Shown: positions 13,563 to 25,207 of the stretch, one piece after another
Numbering within the stretch: the stretch's first letter is position 1
How the letters are laid out: each line of letters starts with the position of its first letter
Assembly (NCBI GenBank): GCA_963969595.1
Contig: OZ018410.1
Span: 26,478,913-26,542,912, forward strand
Reading direction: 5' to 3'
DNA from: Neckera pumila
Lineage: Eukaryota; Streptophyta; Bryopsida; Hypnales; Neckeraceae
Length of the DNA stretch: 64,000 bases
The notes under the pieces: generated by a model
What the model was told of the DNA's origin: nothing
Database searches by the model: none
What the model saw: the letters and a program-made list of their open reading frames with translations, nothing else
Program-made: the position numbers and the translations under genes

Positions 13563-13632
13563 CGGGGATGCTAGTATGTGAGCCTATGAGGATGAGCCTG
13601 TGAGCGTGTGAGCCTATGAGCCTGTGAGCCTT
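13563..13632 (+). repeat. left terminal inverted repeat and subterminal GTGAGCC motifs
   Basis: The terminal block is matched in inverted orientation at 25208-25228. Just inside it, TGAGCCTATGAG and GAGCCTGTGAGC are each repeated in slightly varied form to about 13630. Clustered subterminal motifs are common binding sites for DNA transposases; that role here is inference. Confidence 0.75.
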
Positions 13633-14262
13633 CAATTTTTTTTTGGAAATTTAGGGTTTGTAAATTTGTTAAAGACCTATGACCGTGGAATTATATGAAA
13701 GGATCTACAATCCAAATGAACAACAAATGAATATGCCACTATGTGATTTTGTACCAAAAATTGATCTATAGGCCTTCATGTAAATTTAAAGAATGAAAAT
13801 GGTCCACCTATTTTATTTTATTTTTATAACTATGCTTTAAAATTTTAAAAATATCTTGAACATGTAATACATAAAATAAACATAGTAGTCATATTTTATA
13901 TACCAAATGAATGTGTAAATCCCAAATGACCTAAACCACTATATTTCTAGTTGATGCCCTTTTGGGGGGAACTATTTTTAATTGATTACATAACTAATCT
14001 AATGGTAGTAGTTTCATTGAATTCCAAGTTAAATTCAACTTCCTAAAATTTCATATAGTTTAGTGGTGGAGTATAAATCAAGGCTCATAAAGTATTGGCA
14101 ATTTAGGCACAAGGTGAAGTTTTAGGGCAGCAAATGGGATTTGAATTGCTACACTGCTACATCATTGCTATGTTCAAATTGCAAATTGCTACATCATGTA
14201 TAGGCAAATTCAATTTGAAAAACAAGACAATAGGAATAAAATATCAAATTATGAAAATAAAC
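13633..14262. other. MULE interior, 3' flank of the minus-strand gene
   Basis: AT-rich and non-coding, between the left terminal repeat and the stop codon of the ParB/methyltransferase-like gene. No motif beyond short repeats of GCTACATCAT type near 14150-14200 was seen. Confidence 0.4.
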
Positions 14263-14615
14263 TTAGATTTCGTCTGACTCAGATGCACTGAGTTCAAAAT
14301 AAGAACATACTCTAGGATCATAAGATCTACGAGGAGATTGAGAAATTGAAGATGAATCAAATGAATCATTAGCATAAGCTAATGCTAAATCTTCAGCATA
14401 AACAGGGAGGCCACGAGGACTAAGAGAGGGACTTCTAAGAAATCCAGGGTGTTGATAAAAAGGCAAGGTTGGCCTTGGCAATGGAGTCATCCAATTGCAA
14501 ACAATAAACCATATATCAAAAATGGAGTAACAAATTAAAATACAAGGTATAGGATTTATAATTGAAGTTGTTGAAAAGGAATAATATAAGTAGAATAATA
14601 TAAGAACTTACTTAC

Positions 14616-15657
14616 ATAAGTCAAGTAGTGCAACGTCTTCAATTGGAGAGTCATCATCAATGTCCATACCATCACATGTGGTAGTAGAATCTAGATTTTT
14701 GGAGATGGTTATAGGTGTTTTTAGAGGCTTCAGTACCTCATCAAAGAGTTTGACATCACTTTCTAGTGCAAGGATATGGTGATTAGAAGAATGTGCCGCT
14801 TTAATAGAAGAACCTGAGTGAAACACAATATATGAATTATGAAACAGCAAAATTGAAGAATAGAATTAAAAATCAAACAAAAAATAGAAAAAGAAGTAAG
14901 TCAATATTGTAGATTACAATACCTGTAGAGGCAGTCATGTCTGCTACAATGCCACCTACAGGACTCAAGCCATGAACAAGAAGCTTCATTAGAACCTCAG
15001 ACTTTTCTTTTGCACCCTTCCATGGCTTGCCATCTTCCTTTCTACATAATTGACTTGCTATAGTAACAGAATTGAAGAAGACGTCGTTTGTGGCTAAATC
15101 AACTTCGGGAATAGAAGGATCATTAGTAATCACAAATTCCCGAGGCTGCCTTGTAATGGGAGAAGCAAATGATCGAACCAACAATAAAGCCTAGAACTTC
15201 ATAGTCTGGAATGAAAATAAAATGAAATTAGAAAGTGCGCATAAAATCAAAGGAAATACAATAAAAAATGAATCAATGACAAAAATGAAAGTTTGAAATT
15301 GCAACTTACTTTTTTAGTTGGATTCATAGGATTAGTCAAGTGCAAACAGTTAATGATAGTCCACTCATCCTTGACCTTCAACTTGTAGTTTTTGAAGAAT
15401 CCTACCACTTCTCTTTTCACTGTCAAACTATCAGGATAAAATAGAAGGAATGCTCCATCATCATGAAGATAGGTGAGACAGAATGCCATCATTATTTGGA
15501 GAAAACCTGGAATGTTGGCATTCCAGTGGGGAATTTGAGATGGTGGATTTGAAACCCCTGGAACTGGAAAACCATCTGGATAATCTACAATAATGAGATC
15601 CACTACAGGTTTCTTTTGAACTTTGCCATCAAAAAAGAACTCCCTGCCTTCACCAAT
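14616..15657 (-). other. methyltransferase-like domain exons (permuted motif order IV then I)
   Basis: Exon 7 carries D-L-I-I-V-D-Y-P-D-G-F-P at the position of catalytic motif IV (normally D/N/S-P-P-Y/F/W). Exon 8 carries K-P-W-K-G-A-K-E-K-S-E-V-L, the counterpart of the H-P-T-E-K-P-x-x-L segment, then G-G-I-V-A-D-M-T-A-S-T-G, the counterpart of motif I (V-L-D-P-F-x-G-S-G). Splicing to exon 9 continues S-S-I-K-A-A then H-H-I-L-A-L-E-S-D-V, matching the helix and acidic residue of motif II. This order, IV before I, is that of beta-class N4C/N6A DNA methyltransferases. Motif IV lacks the usual P-P and the aromatic fourth residue, so catalysis is doubtful even without the stops. An RNA or protein methyltransferase of the same fold cannot be excluded. 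Confidence 0.65.
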
Positions 15658-17733
15658 CTACAAAGACAAATTTATAGAATGTTAATTCATAATTGAAGAT
15701 GTTAAAAGCACAAAACATTATGAATTCGAAGAGATGGATTTTGTAGAACATGTAAGATTTCATAACAATGAAACATGAAATAGCAAAGAAAACCAATAAA
15801 AAGAATGAACTCACCTTTGATAGAAAAGATACAATGTCGTCATATGGCGCGCCAAATGTACCAGTTTTCTTTTTCTCCTCGATAATTCTAACTTAAGAAT
15901 CATTTAAGATCAACTCCAAGGCTGTACGAGGGGACGACAAAGGAGCCAAAGTACCCATCATACCTTTAAGCTGGGGAGGAAGCTCAAAGATAGAAGAAGA
16001 AGTTGGCACCAAAACCACAGGAGTAGAAATAGTCTTTTGTCGCTTTGAAGGGAGGAGGGTAGCCTCAACATTTGAAGAAGAAGGTCCAGTAACAAGAAGG
16101 TCCTTGAGACTATCTTCAATTGGCACATCTTCATTGGAATCATCAAGATGAACTATTTCTTTCTTTGGCTTAGCCTTTGTCTTTCTTGTCTTCTTGGTTG
16201 CATCCTTATCCATCGTTGTAACTACGATTGTACCTTTGAGTGCAGGTTCAATGGAATCTCGAAGGGCAATGTCAAAAGTGGGAGGTCTTTTGAGAGGACA
16301 ATCCAAATACCACCCACACCTTTCCCAATGCAAGGGATCCCAAGAACTCATGATTCCCTCTGTGAACATGCAATCTTCACTTTCTTTGTCCAAGTAATTT
16401 GCAAAGAAAGCAGGAGATTTGGAAATGGCTTTAGCAGGAAAAATGACATACTTGAAGTATCTGTAAAGCACCCTTTGCATAGTTGGTTTGAAGTTCAGCT
16501 GTTTATCAATCTTATGGTTCTTGTGGATCCCCTTATCCACATCAAATTCACGGAAAAATGCAGCATCCTACAACAATATGCGCATTGACTCCACATAATC
16601 AAAGATTGTGGGCAAAGGATCCATACCATCTGGAAGATAGTTAATAGACACTCCCAGATCAGCTACTGTGGCATCAAATAGCTTTTCTGTTTCAACAGCC
16701 AACTGTGACATACAAAATTTAGATTAGAAGAATGTTATGATTGAACAAAAAGGTTCCAAGGAAGAATATGAAATAAAAAAATAAGACTAGTACTCACCTG
16801 AGCCCACCATGTAGCTTTATGAAGCCACTCGGGGAAGTCAATATCATTGAATTTTGACTTAGGAAAGTTGAGCACTTCGCGAAGAGAAGGAGACTTGTTC
16901 TACCTCTCTAACCACTTGATCTTCATAGAAGTGTCCTTTGCTGAAGTTGCTAGCATCCAAAGTTTCTCTTGAGTCATCTCTAGACTTTCATCGTGAGTTT
17001 CATAGTGAAACTTCACTTGCTCTAAGAAGGCAGTCGTGTGTTTTGGATCTGCAATAGGAAGTTGTTTCCTCAATTCAAAATGAGAAGCTATCTTGACCTT
17101 GTCAACAGCTTTAGAGACCCATTCATGAACTGCAGATGGAGTCCAATTTGCTAGATTGGGATATTTCTTATAAAATTTCCTTTGAGCAGCTGCAGCAGAC
17201 TCTCCCAACTCTTGCTGCTTAAGATAATTGATGTATAAGAATAAGAAAAATGACACACGATGACAAATGATATATACAATGATTCATAGGATATTAATTC
17301 AAATTAACAATAAGAACAAAAAGAAGACATAAAAATTGAAAACAAAATATGAAGTGGCCAATAAAACTTTAAAACTTTACCTGGTATAAGACTCCATTTA
17401 GAGCCTCAAGAGTGAGAGTGAACCATGTTCTTTGTTTTGACTTCTGCTTTGCTTCAGCTGCAACAAGATCATCTTTGGAGACAAGTTTTTCAAAATATGA
17501 GAGTGGTTGGTTAGCAATACTCTGAATGCGATAAAGTTTGTGAACAAGATTTATAGAAACATGGGATTTTTGGTTTCTCCTGGACAAACAAGATGTATTG
17601 TGTTAAATTTGTGAAGTGAACATGAAAAAAAAAAATATAGAATAGCAACAATTCCAATGTTTCAAACCAAACAACCTTTAGTGACTAAGAAGTGAAATGA
17701 ACCAAACTTTGATAAATAAAGAAAAGAGATTAC

Positions 17734-18334
17734 CAATTCACTTCATGTAATGCTGCCAACATAGTTGCAATATCTCCCTTAACCTCCAAAATAATACTTT
17801 CAACCGCGTAATGCCAGATGAAGTCATTTGCATGATCGCGGTTGATTATAGGCAGCCATGCTTGCAGACGATGGTTGCCATCCCATACCATAAACATCTT
17901 GCCCGCAAAAACTTTGAGATCTTCATCATTCTCCAATTCTTTTTCAAATGCAGCATTGGCCCTCACCCAATTGGCACTCCAAGATTTAACAATATCATCC
18001 GTGACATCTACTGTCTTTCCTTCATTGTCCTCCAAGGCCACATAAAAAACTCCATTTCCTTCCATGTAACCGCAAGTAACAAAATGTACAGCAAGGTTCA
18101 TTACGTCATTCTTCAAAAAGGGCCTCACAACTGGCAAAGAAATCATACGACACAAAGAAATGTTGATTTTTGATTTTGCCTTTGGTTGATACCTCAACTG
18201 CTCAAGAAGAGAAGATGTCTTGACAGTCTCTTTCTTCAAAAAGCCATGCAACTGTAACTCCAATTGATCCTCAGAAAGAGGCTGGTGTACGACATCTAAT
18301 CCCGGTGCGTCTGGATCTCTTTGTGTCATGATCT
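17734..18334 (-). other. ParB/sulfiredoxin-fold-like domain exon
   Basis: The exon begins after acceptor TCATTACAG and encodes about 200 residues without a stop. The segment M-F-M-V-W-D-G-N-H-R-L-Q-A-W resembles box II of the ParB/Srx fold (G-x-H-R-x-x-A). A preceding hydrophobic block (P-F-L-K-N-D-V-M-N-L-A-V-H-F) and G-V-F-Y-V-A-L-E-D fit the strand/helix pattern before that motif. In bacteria and phages ParB-like domains occur as DNA-partition factors, nucleases, and fusions to DNA methyltransferases. The assignment rests on this motif and on the downstream methyltransferase-like exons. Confidence 0.55.
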
Positions 18335-18476
18335 CTGTAATGACATAAAAAAAAAGATTAATATGTAATTTGACATAACAATTGTTAACTGTTGCAGCTT
18401 AGAAAGGCTCCACAAATTTAGCATTGAAGGAAATTGTAATATACATAGCAAGCAAATTTATGTTCTAGAAGAGGCT

Positions 18477-19353
18477 ACCGTTAACGGCTGAGGTGTAGGA
18501 TGCTAAAACATTTCAGCAATGAATCTGAAATTTGAACCGCGGTGGAAGAAATTCTACGTCCCGAAAAAGGCTGCCGTTAACGGCTGGGGTATAGGATGCT
18601 AAAAAATTTCAACAATAAATCCCAAATCTGAACCGCAGTGGAAGAAATTCTACGTTCCGAAAAGGGCTGCCGTTAACGGCTGGGGTGTAGGATGCTAAAA
18701 AATTTCAGCAATGAATCTGAAATTTGAACCGGAGGGAAAAAAAATTCTACGTCCTGAAAAGGGCTGCCGTTAACGGCTGGGGTGTGAGAAGGTGAAAAAT
18801 TACTATGTGCGACCTAATTTCTAATGCACAGAATAGGAAAGTTTGACTCCCGAAAAGGGCTGCCGTTAACGGCTGGGGTGTGAGAAGGTGAAAAATTACT
18901 ATGTGCGACCTAATTTCTAATGCGCAGAATAGGAAAGTTTGACTCCCGAAAACGGCTGCCGTTAACGACTTGGGTTTGAGAAGGTGAAAAATTACTATGT
19001 GCGACCTAATTTCTAATGCGCAGAATAGGAAAGTTTGACTCCCGAAAACGGCTGCCGTTAACGGTTGGGGTGTGAGAAGGTGAAAAATTACTATGTGCGA
19101 CCTAATTTCTAATGCGCAGAATAGGAAAGTTTGACTCCCGAAAAGGGCTGCCGATAACGGCTGGGGTGTGAGAAGGTGAAAAATTACTATGTGCGACCTA
19201 ATTTCTAATGCGCAGAATAGGAAAGTTTGACTCCCGAAAACGGCTGCCGTTAACGGCTGGGGTGTGAGAAGGTGAAAGAAACTGCGCCATTGGACGGAAT
19301 CCTAGCATACACTATTCTAAATCGGAACCCAAAAAAGCGCAGCCGTTAACGGC
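18477..19353. repeat. ten-copy 96-bp tandem repeat with GCCGTTAACGGC palindrome
   Basis: The palindromic core starts at 18477, 18573, 18669, 18766, 18862, 18958, 19054, 19150, 19246 and 19342: a 96-bp step, with a single 97. The core GCCGTTAACGGC is exact in copies 2-5, 9 and 10 and varies at one base in the others (ACCG at the first, CGAC at the sixth, CGGT at the seventh, GATAAC at the eighth). The DNA between cores falls into two subtypes. The first units contain GGATGCTAAAAAATTTCAG; units 4-9 contain GAAAAATTACTATGTGCGAC. The array lies within intron 2 of the minus-strand gene and near the middle of the element. Its regularity suggests protein-binding iterons or recent tandem amplification. 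Confidence 0.95.
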
Positions 19354-20293
19354 TAGGGTTTAGAAAGGCCAAGAAAAAAGCCGCATACCTGGATTTCCTT
19401 CAATGCTTGCACTTGTCTCGTGATTTCTTCCTTGTCCATCTTGCCGCATAGATTCCGCTGTAGCCTCCACCGCAACCTCCGCCTCTTCCATGGTGATCGT
19501 TTCTTGTCCCTCCCTCGTTGGTTGTTGCCTCGGCGCCTTCAAAGACGACGTTCAAAGACAACACAAGAGTTAGGGTGAAACTGGTCTCCAAAAAAAACAA
19601 AAAAAACAAGGAAGAGATTGGTAGATATAGCTCAAGGGAATCTTCTAAATAACTTCTTCCATTTTTAAGATTTCAAGCCAAAATTTTTTTATACCCATAG
19701 ATTATACACGTCAGATTCACTCCAATTTTTTTCAGAATTTTAGGACACTTGAGCGAATTTACAAAAAACAGCAAAAATTGCTAAAAATAAAAGTGCTGGA
19801 TTTTGCCTAAAAATCATCAGAAACTGAACATTTTAGGGAAGATTCTAAGATGCTGAATTAGTTTTTAGGGCATAAGATACTCAATATTTGTCCGTTTTTT
19901 ACATGCTATATACCGTTGGAATCGGGCTTTCGATGCGCATGAAATGATGCAAAGTTGCAAAATCTGCCTCTAAGAAAAAATTTCACATATATTCAAACTC
20001 AATATCATTTGGGATAATTATTTCCTTACCATTGTGTTTGTGCTTCCTACCTCCTGCTCCAATTCCACTGTTGGGGCTATTTGTTGTTGTTGTTCTTCCT
20101 CCTCTTCTCCGTTAATATCTTGATCCCAATCACTACAGCTTGAGGCAATATCTGGTTGAGCTTCGCAAGAGACGGGTTCAACTTCCACGTTATCTTCTCC
20201 AATTGCTTCACATAAAACAATACCTTCATACGTCAAATTCCTCGTTGTGCCAGACAGATCAACCGCACTAATTAGAGGCACCCGTCTAGTCAT

Positions 20294-21090
20294 TCTAGCC
20301 CTTAACAATTGCCTTCTACTTGAATAACGAAAACTACTTTTCTTCCCCTCTTCTTCCTACCTTGAACTGGAGTGTCCAACGCTAACAATGGAGAAAACAA
20401 ATATCCTTGCATCTGAAATAATAAGCTAGTAGGGCCTTACAATATCAGCATCCTCCAATCCTCCATACTACATCACCCACTTCTTGCAACATGCGTTTCT
20501 ACATACTGCTTCATTCCACTCTGCAACCTTTTATATTCTAAGGAACTTCAACAGCTATTCTCCACAAAATTGGAATTCAATTTTATAAGTAAGTGACGGC
20601 TTCATATGTCTGTTATTCATATTATCATCAATGAAAAAAACCTTTACCTATCTAAAGATATGCAATTATCATTGCAAGTATGTCAGGGATCATGCAATAT
20701 AAGGCATTTTGATCTATCATCTCCTATCAGTGCTAGCTCTAATTCTACTAACATTGTCTGACAGAAAATGATACATTGTCAGTATTATAGTTCATTTATT
20801 ATTTCTGATTTACTAATTGATACTATGCAGTATGCCGCCTTACCTAACTTCATTTCAAATGTTGTTGATATATCTTCTTCTAGAGCAAATCTTAATATGA
20901 TACGCAATAACAAGCATTGAAATCATCAATCAAATTTCAAATTATACGGCATCCCTGATATATGTCCGTTCATTTCAAACAACCGTAGAAGCTTTCATTC
21001 TTCTTTATATTCGCACCCCTTGCATTTGTAAACATCATTGCTTGCTTCCTAATGCTGCAACTTCCTTGCAACTTTATGTAACACTTCAGT
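20294..21090. promoter_or_regulatory. shared intergenic region between the two divergent MULE genes
   Basis: About 800 bp separates the inferred ATG codons of the minus-strand gene (20293) and the transposase (21091). Its position implies that it contains both promoters. The sequence is AT-rich; no specific TATA box or repeated motif could be assigned with confidence. Confidence 0.4.
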
Positions 21091-24000
21091 ATGGCTACTA
21101 TTGTTGCAAGAGGTCATGAGGTCCCATTTGTTTTACCATTAGGTAGTCAAGGTTTTGTACATGTGCCCGCCCATCTCCTTCATGTCCGCTTTGGGTTCTC
21201 CCCTTTTTCTATTGTCATAGAGGAAGAAGTCCAAGATGACTATGGCGTTGTTAAGGAATCAATCTTGCAATCAAAATGTAGTGATCAAGAAGGGTTCTAC
21301 TGGCTTCTTTTTGCAGGGCGCTTCAGAATTTATAGTCTCTCGCCTGAGCTTTTGCCAACTTCAACTGAAATACTGAAATCCCTTCCTAATAATTCCAATG
21401 CTGAACTCCCACTTGTACGTCCAGTCAAAGTGGAATCTCTAGCTAGTGGATGGTCTGAGAATATAGTTATGTTCAATGTCAATGATGTCAAACGCGAGTC
21501 TCTAGAACCAGTCATAGAGTTATCCAGTGATTCTGAAGGCGAAACACCAATTCAAGTCTGTCAACCTTCTTCTTCAAATGTTGCTTTGCCACCTACTGTG
21601 GAGTCATTTGTTCCTACTACCTTTTGTTCTTCCTTTAGTAGTCCCGCATCGTCCGGATTTTCTCGTCCTCCTCTTCCTCCCAATCATTGTGATTCCCTAA
21701 TTGTATTACAGTGTCTACGGAAATTGTCTTCTATGCCCAGATCACGGAATGAACTTGCCCAAATTGATTTTGATGCCATTAAATATCAGAACGTCCAATT
21801 CCTTCCAGCTAGATTTGATGGCGATGTTCTTTTTGAGCTACCGCCATGTCGTGGATCCACATGTGGGTCTAGGGGCATGGAGGGCATGGATAAACGGTAT
21901 GATGGTCATGCATGGAGTCGCACTATGACCTCTAACATCCATAACGACCTCGGTTTAAAGTTCAGAAAGTCGCATTGTGTTGGGCATTTGATTTGTGAGA
22001 ATCCGAGATGTGACTATCGCACACGAGCTTCAAAAAGTAACGAAACTGAGTGGATTGGGACCACCAAGCATCCTTTCAACATACGCCAGATTCCTCCACT
22101 AGAGTCTACTGTGCTTTGTAAAGTTTGTAGACAACCTCTTACTTGTCTCAGTCTATGTAACTCGCGGATTTATTATGTACAGAGAATTGCAAATTTGTCA
22201 CGTGCAGTAATCTACTTGAGTGTTCATTCACATCCAATTGCTAATGGCCAGTGTAGAGAGTCTCTCGAAGCGATCACCGGATTGATTGCTCACGAAGTGG
22301 CAAGGACTCCAACTGCTAAAACTTCTGCCATTACCATAGCGGCAAGCAAGGAGTTCCTTGATACATTTCTGATTCACAATGGACCCGGACCAAAGGAGAT
22401 GCTCCATGGCGATGCATTAGAGAATGTCATGGATAAGTTCCAACTCCTAAGCTCGCCGAATGTGCGGAATATGATATCTTCTTTTAGGAACAACAACAAA
22501 GGAGGTGGTGAGATTGATCGGATTCTTGACATGAAGGGACGTGCCAAAATGGAGTATATCCATGATAGTGTATTTCCAGGACAAGGACGAGAGAAGGTCT
22601 ATTTGTTCAAGATGCGTGTGGATGGACCTGGAAGCGGTGTTGATCTTGTACGACGGATGCAACCAAATGGCAACCTTGGAAATTGCTTCATCATGTTTGA
22701 TCATGTGAAGAGGGTGAAATTATGGACAACTATTGCTTGTCACGTCTATGACTCTACTTACTGCAAAGTCATGACCATTGCCGTCTGTGATATGCAGACT
22801 GAAGGCACCGAAGGTCAGATCATTTTTTGGCATTGTCTGAATAAGGTCATGGCACAAAATGGGATGTCAAATCCAACCTTCAAGGGATTCATGTGCGATA
22901 GTGCTCAAGCCAACTTCAATGCAGTTCGCATTGTATATGGGTCGGGGGATCCATCCCTTCCAATGGTGGATCGTGAAAGGACTTGCTTGTTCCACTGGGC
23001 AACAAGCATGCACAAGCATACAGAGAAGCTAATTGCAAAAGAGTTCCAGAACCAGCATATCCGACTGTGCAGGCAATATAAGGATGCAACATCAATGTCC
23101 GAGGCGGACAAGATGTATCTAGAAATTAGAGCGTGGTGGTATTCCTCCGGAGCTGCATCAGAACCGGCAATTCGTGAACTCGAGGATTGGCTGGCCTTTT
23201 GGCACTTTCGATATCGGCAACGGGGTGGATTCATGGAAACGGTATGATCTTCACTCTCATTCTTTTTTTCATATCTTTTTCTACATTTCAAACCAATCCA
23301 ATAATGACTTCATCATCATCTTTGCAGAAACTGACAACTGAAGAACTAGCAGACATCCCAACGTGCAACCTTGCAGAAACAGTGTATAATAAATGGATGC
23401 AAGCTTCTGGCAAACGCGGGTCTGATTTGTTTGTAGCCACTTGCAATGATTGGGTTCAAGCTTTTATGCAAATGACGAATTATAGGGCTTATCTTTGCGG
23501 AGGCCCTTCTGGGAAAGGCCCCTCTAAAGAAGATTTGAAACTGAAGAGAGCTATGGCATCTGGAGATGGGAAGAAAATTGCAGACGCTCTAAGTCAGATG
23601 CCTAGAGCGGAAGACATCTGCACCCGAATTCCGCATTTTGAGGGAGAAGAGGTATTTGGGTCCGGCAAAAGAAAATTGGATCTTCCAATCGGTTCTAAAG
23701 GTGATTCTCATCGCCCTGACAAGGTGAACTTTTCCCATCCTCGAGTTCAAATTAGATCAGCCGTTGCTAGTGTACAAATCAGGGCTGAAAGTGAGGAATT
23801 TAATACAGTCATGCCCCATACCCAATCTGTGGTGGAAACAGATTGTAATACATCAGAGTGGCACATAGCAAGAATTTCACACAAGTCAAGGAAGCAGTGT
23901 CATGCCATTCAGAAGTACACACAAGCCAAATGCAAGCTACTAATTGTTAGACATGGTAAACCTACTGCTGCTCCTACTTACAAAGGACAAAAGCGTGAAT

Positions 24001-24710
24001 ATAAGGGCACGGCTGTTTAGACTGAGGATTTCTGGTTTTGTGCAGATCAAATTGCACGATGTGTCATGGGACCTAAACGTTCTCATGTTCTTACATGACC
24101 CGAGATTCCTAACGTCTGGCCTGTTCTTACTGGTACCAATCTTACTCGTACTGAAATCATAGAGTTGAAAGAAGCTGGATTTCACCTGCAATCTAGTGTG
24201 CCAATGTCACCTCGACGTCTATTCACCTCATCTAGGGTATTTGAGCCTATGCTCTGGACTCATCCTCGACCAGCACATGCTGAAAGAATCCCTTCCATTT
24301 GAAATGGCAAGCAAGTTCGACGGAGTAGTAAGGCGCCCACTGAAAATCATCGCAATTAGTGGGAAAGTGCAAGGAATGTTACTGCAAGTATTACTGGTGT
24401 AAACTTCCTTCCTTATCCTGGATTTGGTGCTATTATTACGCTTTCTTCTGGGATTGAACCTAATCAGAAGGTTTACAGCATTACTCTCTGCAATTTCTCA
24501 TCTTGTACTTGTCCCCATTATGGAAGTATGAATGGGATGTCCATTGGAAAGCGTGGCATGTACGTTAACTGCAAACATCTTTATTATGTCTTTCGCTATT
24601 TGTGCAAATTGGATTATAAGATACATCCATTCATCCACGCTCCTACCCTCAGCTTGGACGAAGTTAAACAAGTGCTTATTACAGACGGAATCATCAAGAC
24701 ATACAAGTGA
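21091..24710 (+). pseudogene. MULE transposase with zinc cluster, DDE core and SWIM finger; interrupted by four stops
   Basis: Exon 1 is 21091-23241 (717 codons). A GTATGA donor leads to acceptor CTTTGCAG, and exon 2 is 23328-24710. The frame is the same throughout, giving about 1,177 codons. About residues 305-390 hold a Cys/His cluster ending V-H-S-H-P-I, as in WRKY/GCM-type fingers of MULE transposases. The DDE core shows Y-D-S-T-Y (Asp554) and F-M-C-D-S-A-Q-A-N-F (Asp603), then C-L-F-H-W. The catalytic Glu was not pinned down. Near 24489-24580 an intact SWIM finger (C-T-C ... C-K-H) is encoded. In-frame stops in exon 2 are TAG 24018-24020, TGA 24096-24098, TGA 24300-24302 and TAG 24357-24359. 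All could come from CAG or CGA codons. Any product of this copy would lack the SWIM finger. Confidence 0.85.
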
Positions 24711-25207
24711 CCAAGTTAATTGACAGATATTAGCATAATATAAAGTAGATATGTAGTACCGATATATTATCTTCAAAATCTCCAAATTTGAGTAGCAAAA
24801 TATTATATTTTTATTCCAATATGTATTCCTTGCTGCAATGAAAGAATATTTTATTATGTACACAGTGTTCCACGTCCTATGATATTTTCATTGCATTTAT
24901 CTTCTTCTCATCTTTGAAATTGCCTCTAAATTATATATACTCTCACTTAATTAGTCCACCCTTGGACGGCCTCTCTAAATGTAATATAAATTCCAAAACA
25001 TGCAATAACGCCAACTTCCCAGGCTTTTAGATATAAAACCCACGGTCCTAGGTCTAGTGGTAATAGGACATCTTTTCTAAATATAATAAACAAAATCAAT
25101 CTTTTTACATTTTAACCAAATAAACTTACAAATTACATCAAGTTTTTTATTTTCAGGCTCTAGGCTCACACAATCCCCGCTCACTGCTCTCAGGCTCACG
25201 CTCACAT
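24711..25207. other. MULE interior, 3' flank of the transposase
   Basis: Non-coding, AT-rich sequence between the transposase stop and the right terminal repeat. The segment 25160-25207 is rich in inverted GTGAGC motifs like those inside the left end. Confidence 0.5.

Larger units (their letters stand above)
14263..20293 (-). pseudogene. ParB-like/DNA methyltransferase-like gene carried by the MULE, interrupted by four stops
   Basis: Ten exons are inferred. Exon 1 is 20293-20030; exon 2 is about 19560 to 19389. Exons 3-9 are 18334-17734, 17579-17381, 17214-16798, 16702-15815, 15657-15310, 15205-14923 and 14813-14616. The last exon ends at TAA 14263; its acceptor is unclear. From exon 2's donor to exon 9 the splice phases join without a frameshift. 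Exon 1 is acidic with an E/Q-rich run. Exon 3 holds a ParB-like domain. Exons 4-6 are unrecognised, with a Lys-rich K-K-T-R-K-T-K-A-K-P-K-K stretch that could be a nuclear signal. Exons 7-9 form a permuted beta-class-like DNA amino-methyltransferase fold. In-frame stops are TAG 16902-16900, TAG 16570-16568, TAA 15895-15893 and TAG 15193-15191; each could derive from a CAG or CAA codon. The intact protein would be host-nuclear and element-encoded. A role in element maintenance or anti-silencing is inference. Confidence 0.75.

Noticed and set aside
18477..19353. Regular repeats resembling a CRISPR array
   Set aside because: The spacers are themselves repeated, the context is a plant transposon, and no cas-like genes exist. 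It is a tandem repeat.
15191..24359. Stops that T-to-C (U-to-C) RNA editing could remove, as in fern and hornwort organelles
   Set aside because: Such editing is known for organelle transcripts, not for nuclear genes. Deamination of methylated cytosine explains the same pattern more simply.
25040..25075. tRNA-like A box (TCTAGTGGTAATAGGACATC) suggesting a SINE or tRNA gene
   Set aside because: No B box, no cloverleaf and no poly(A) or poly(T) end could be found nearby.
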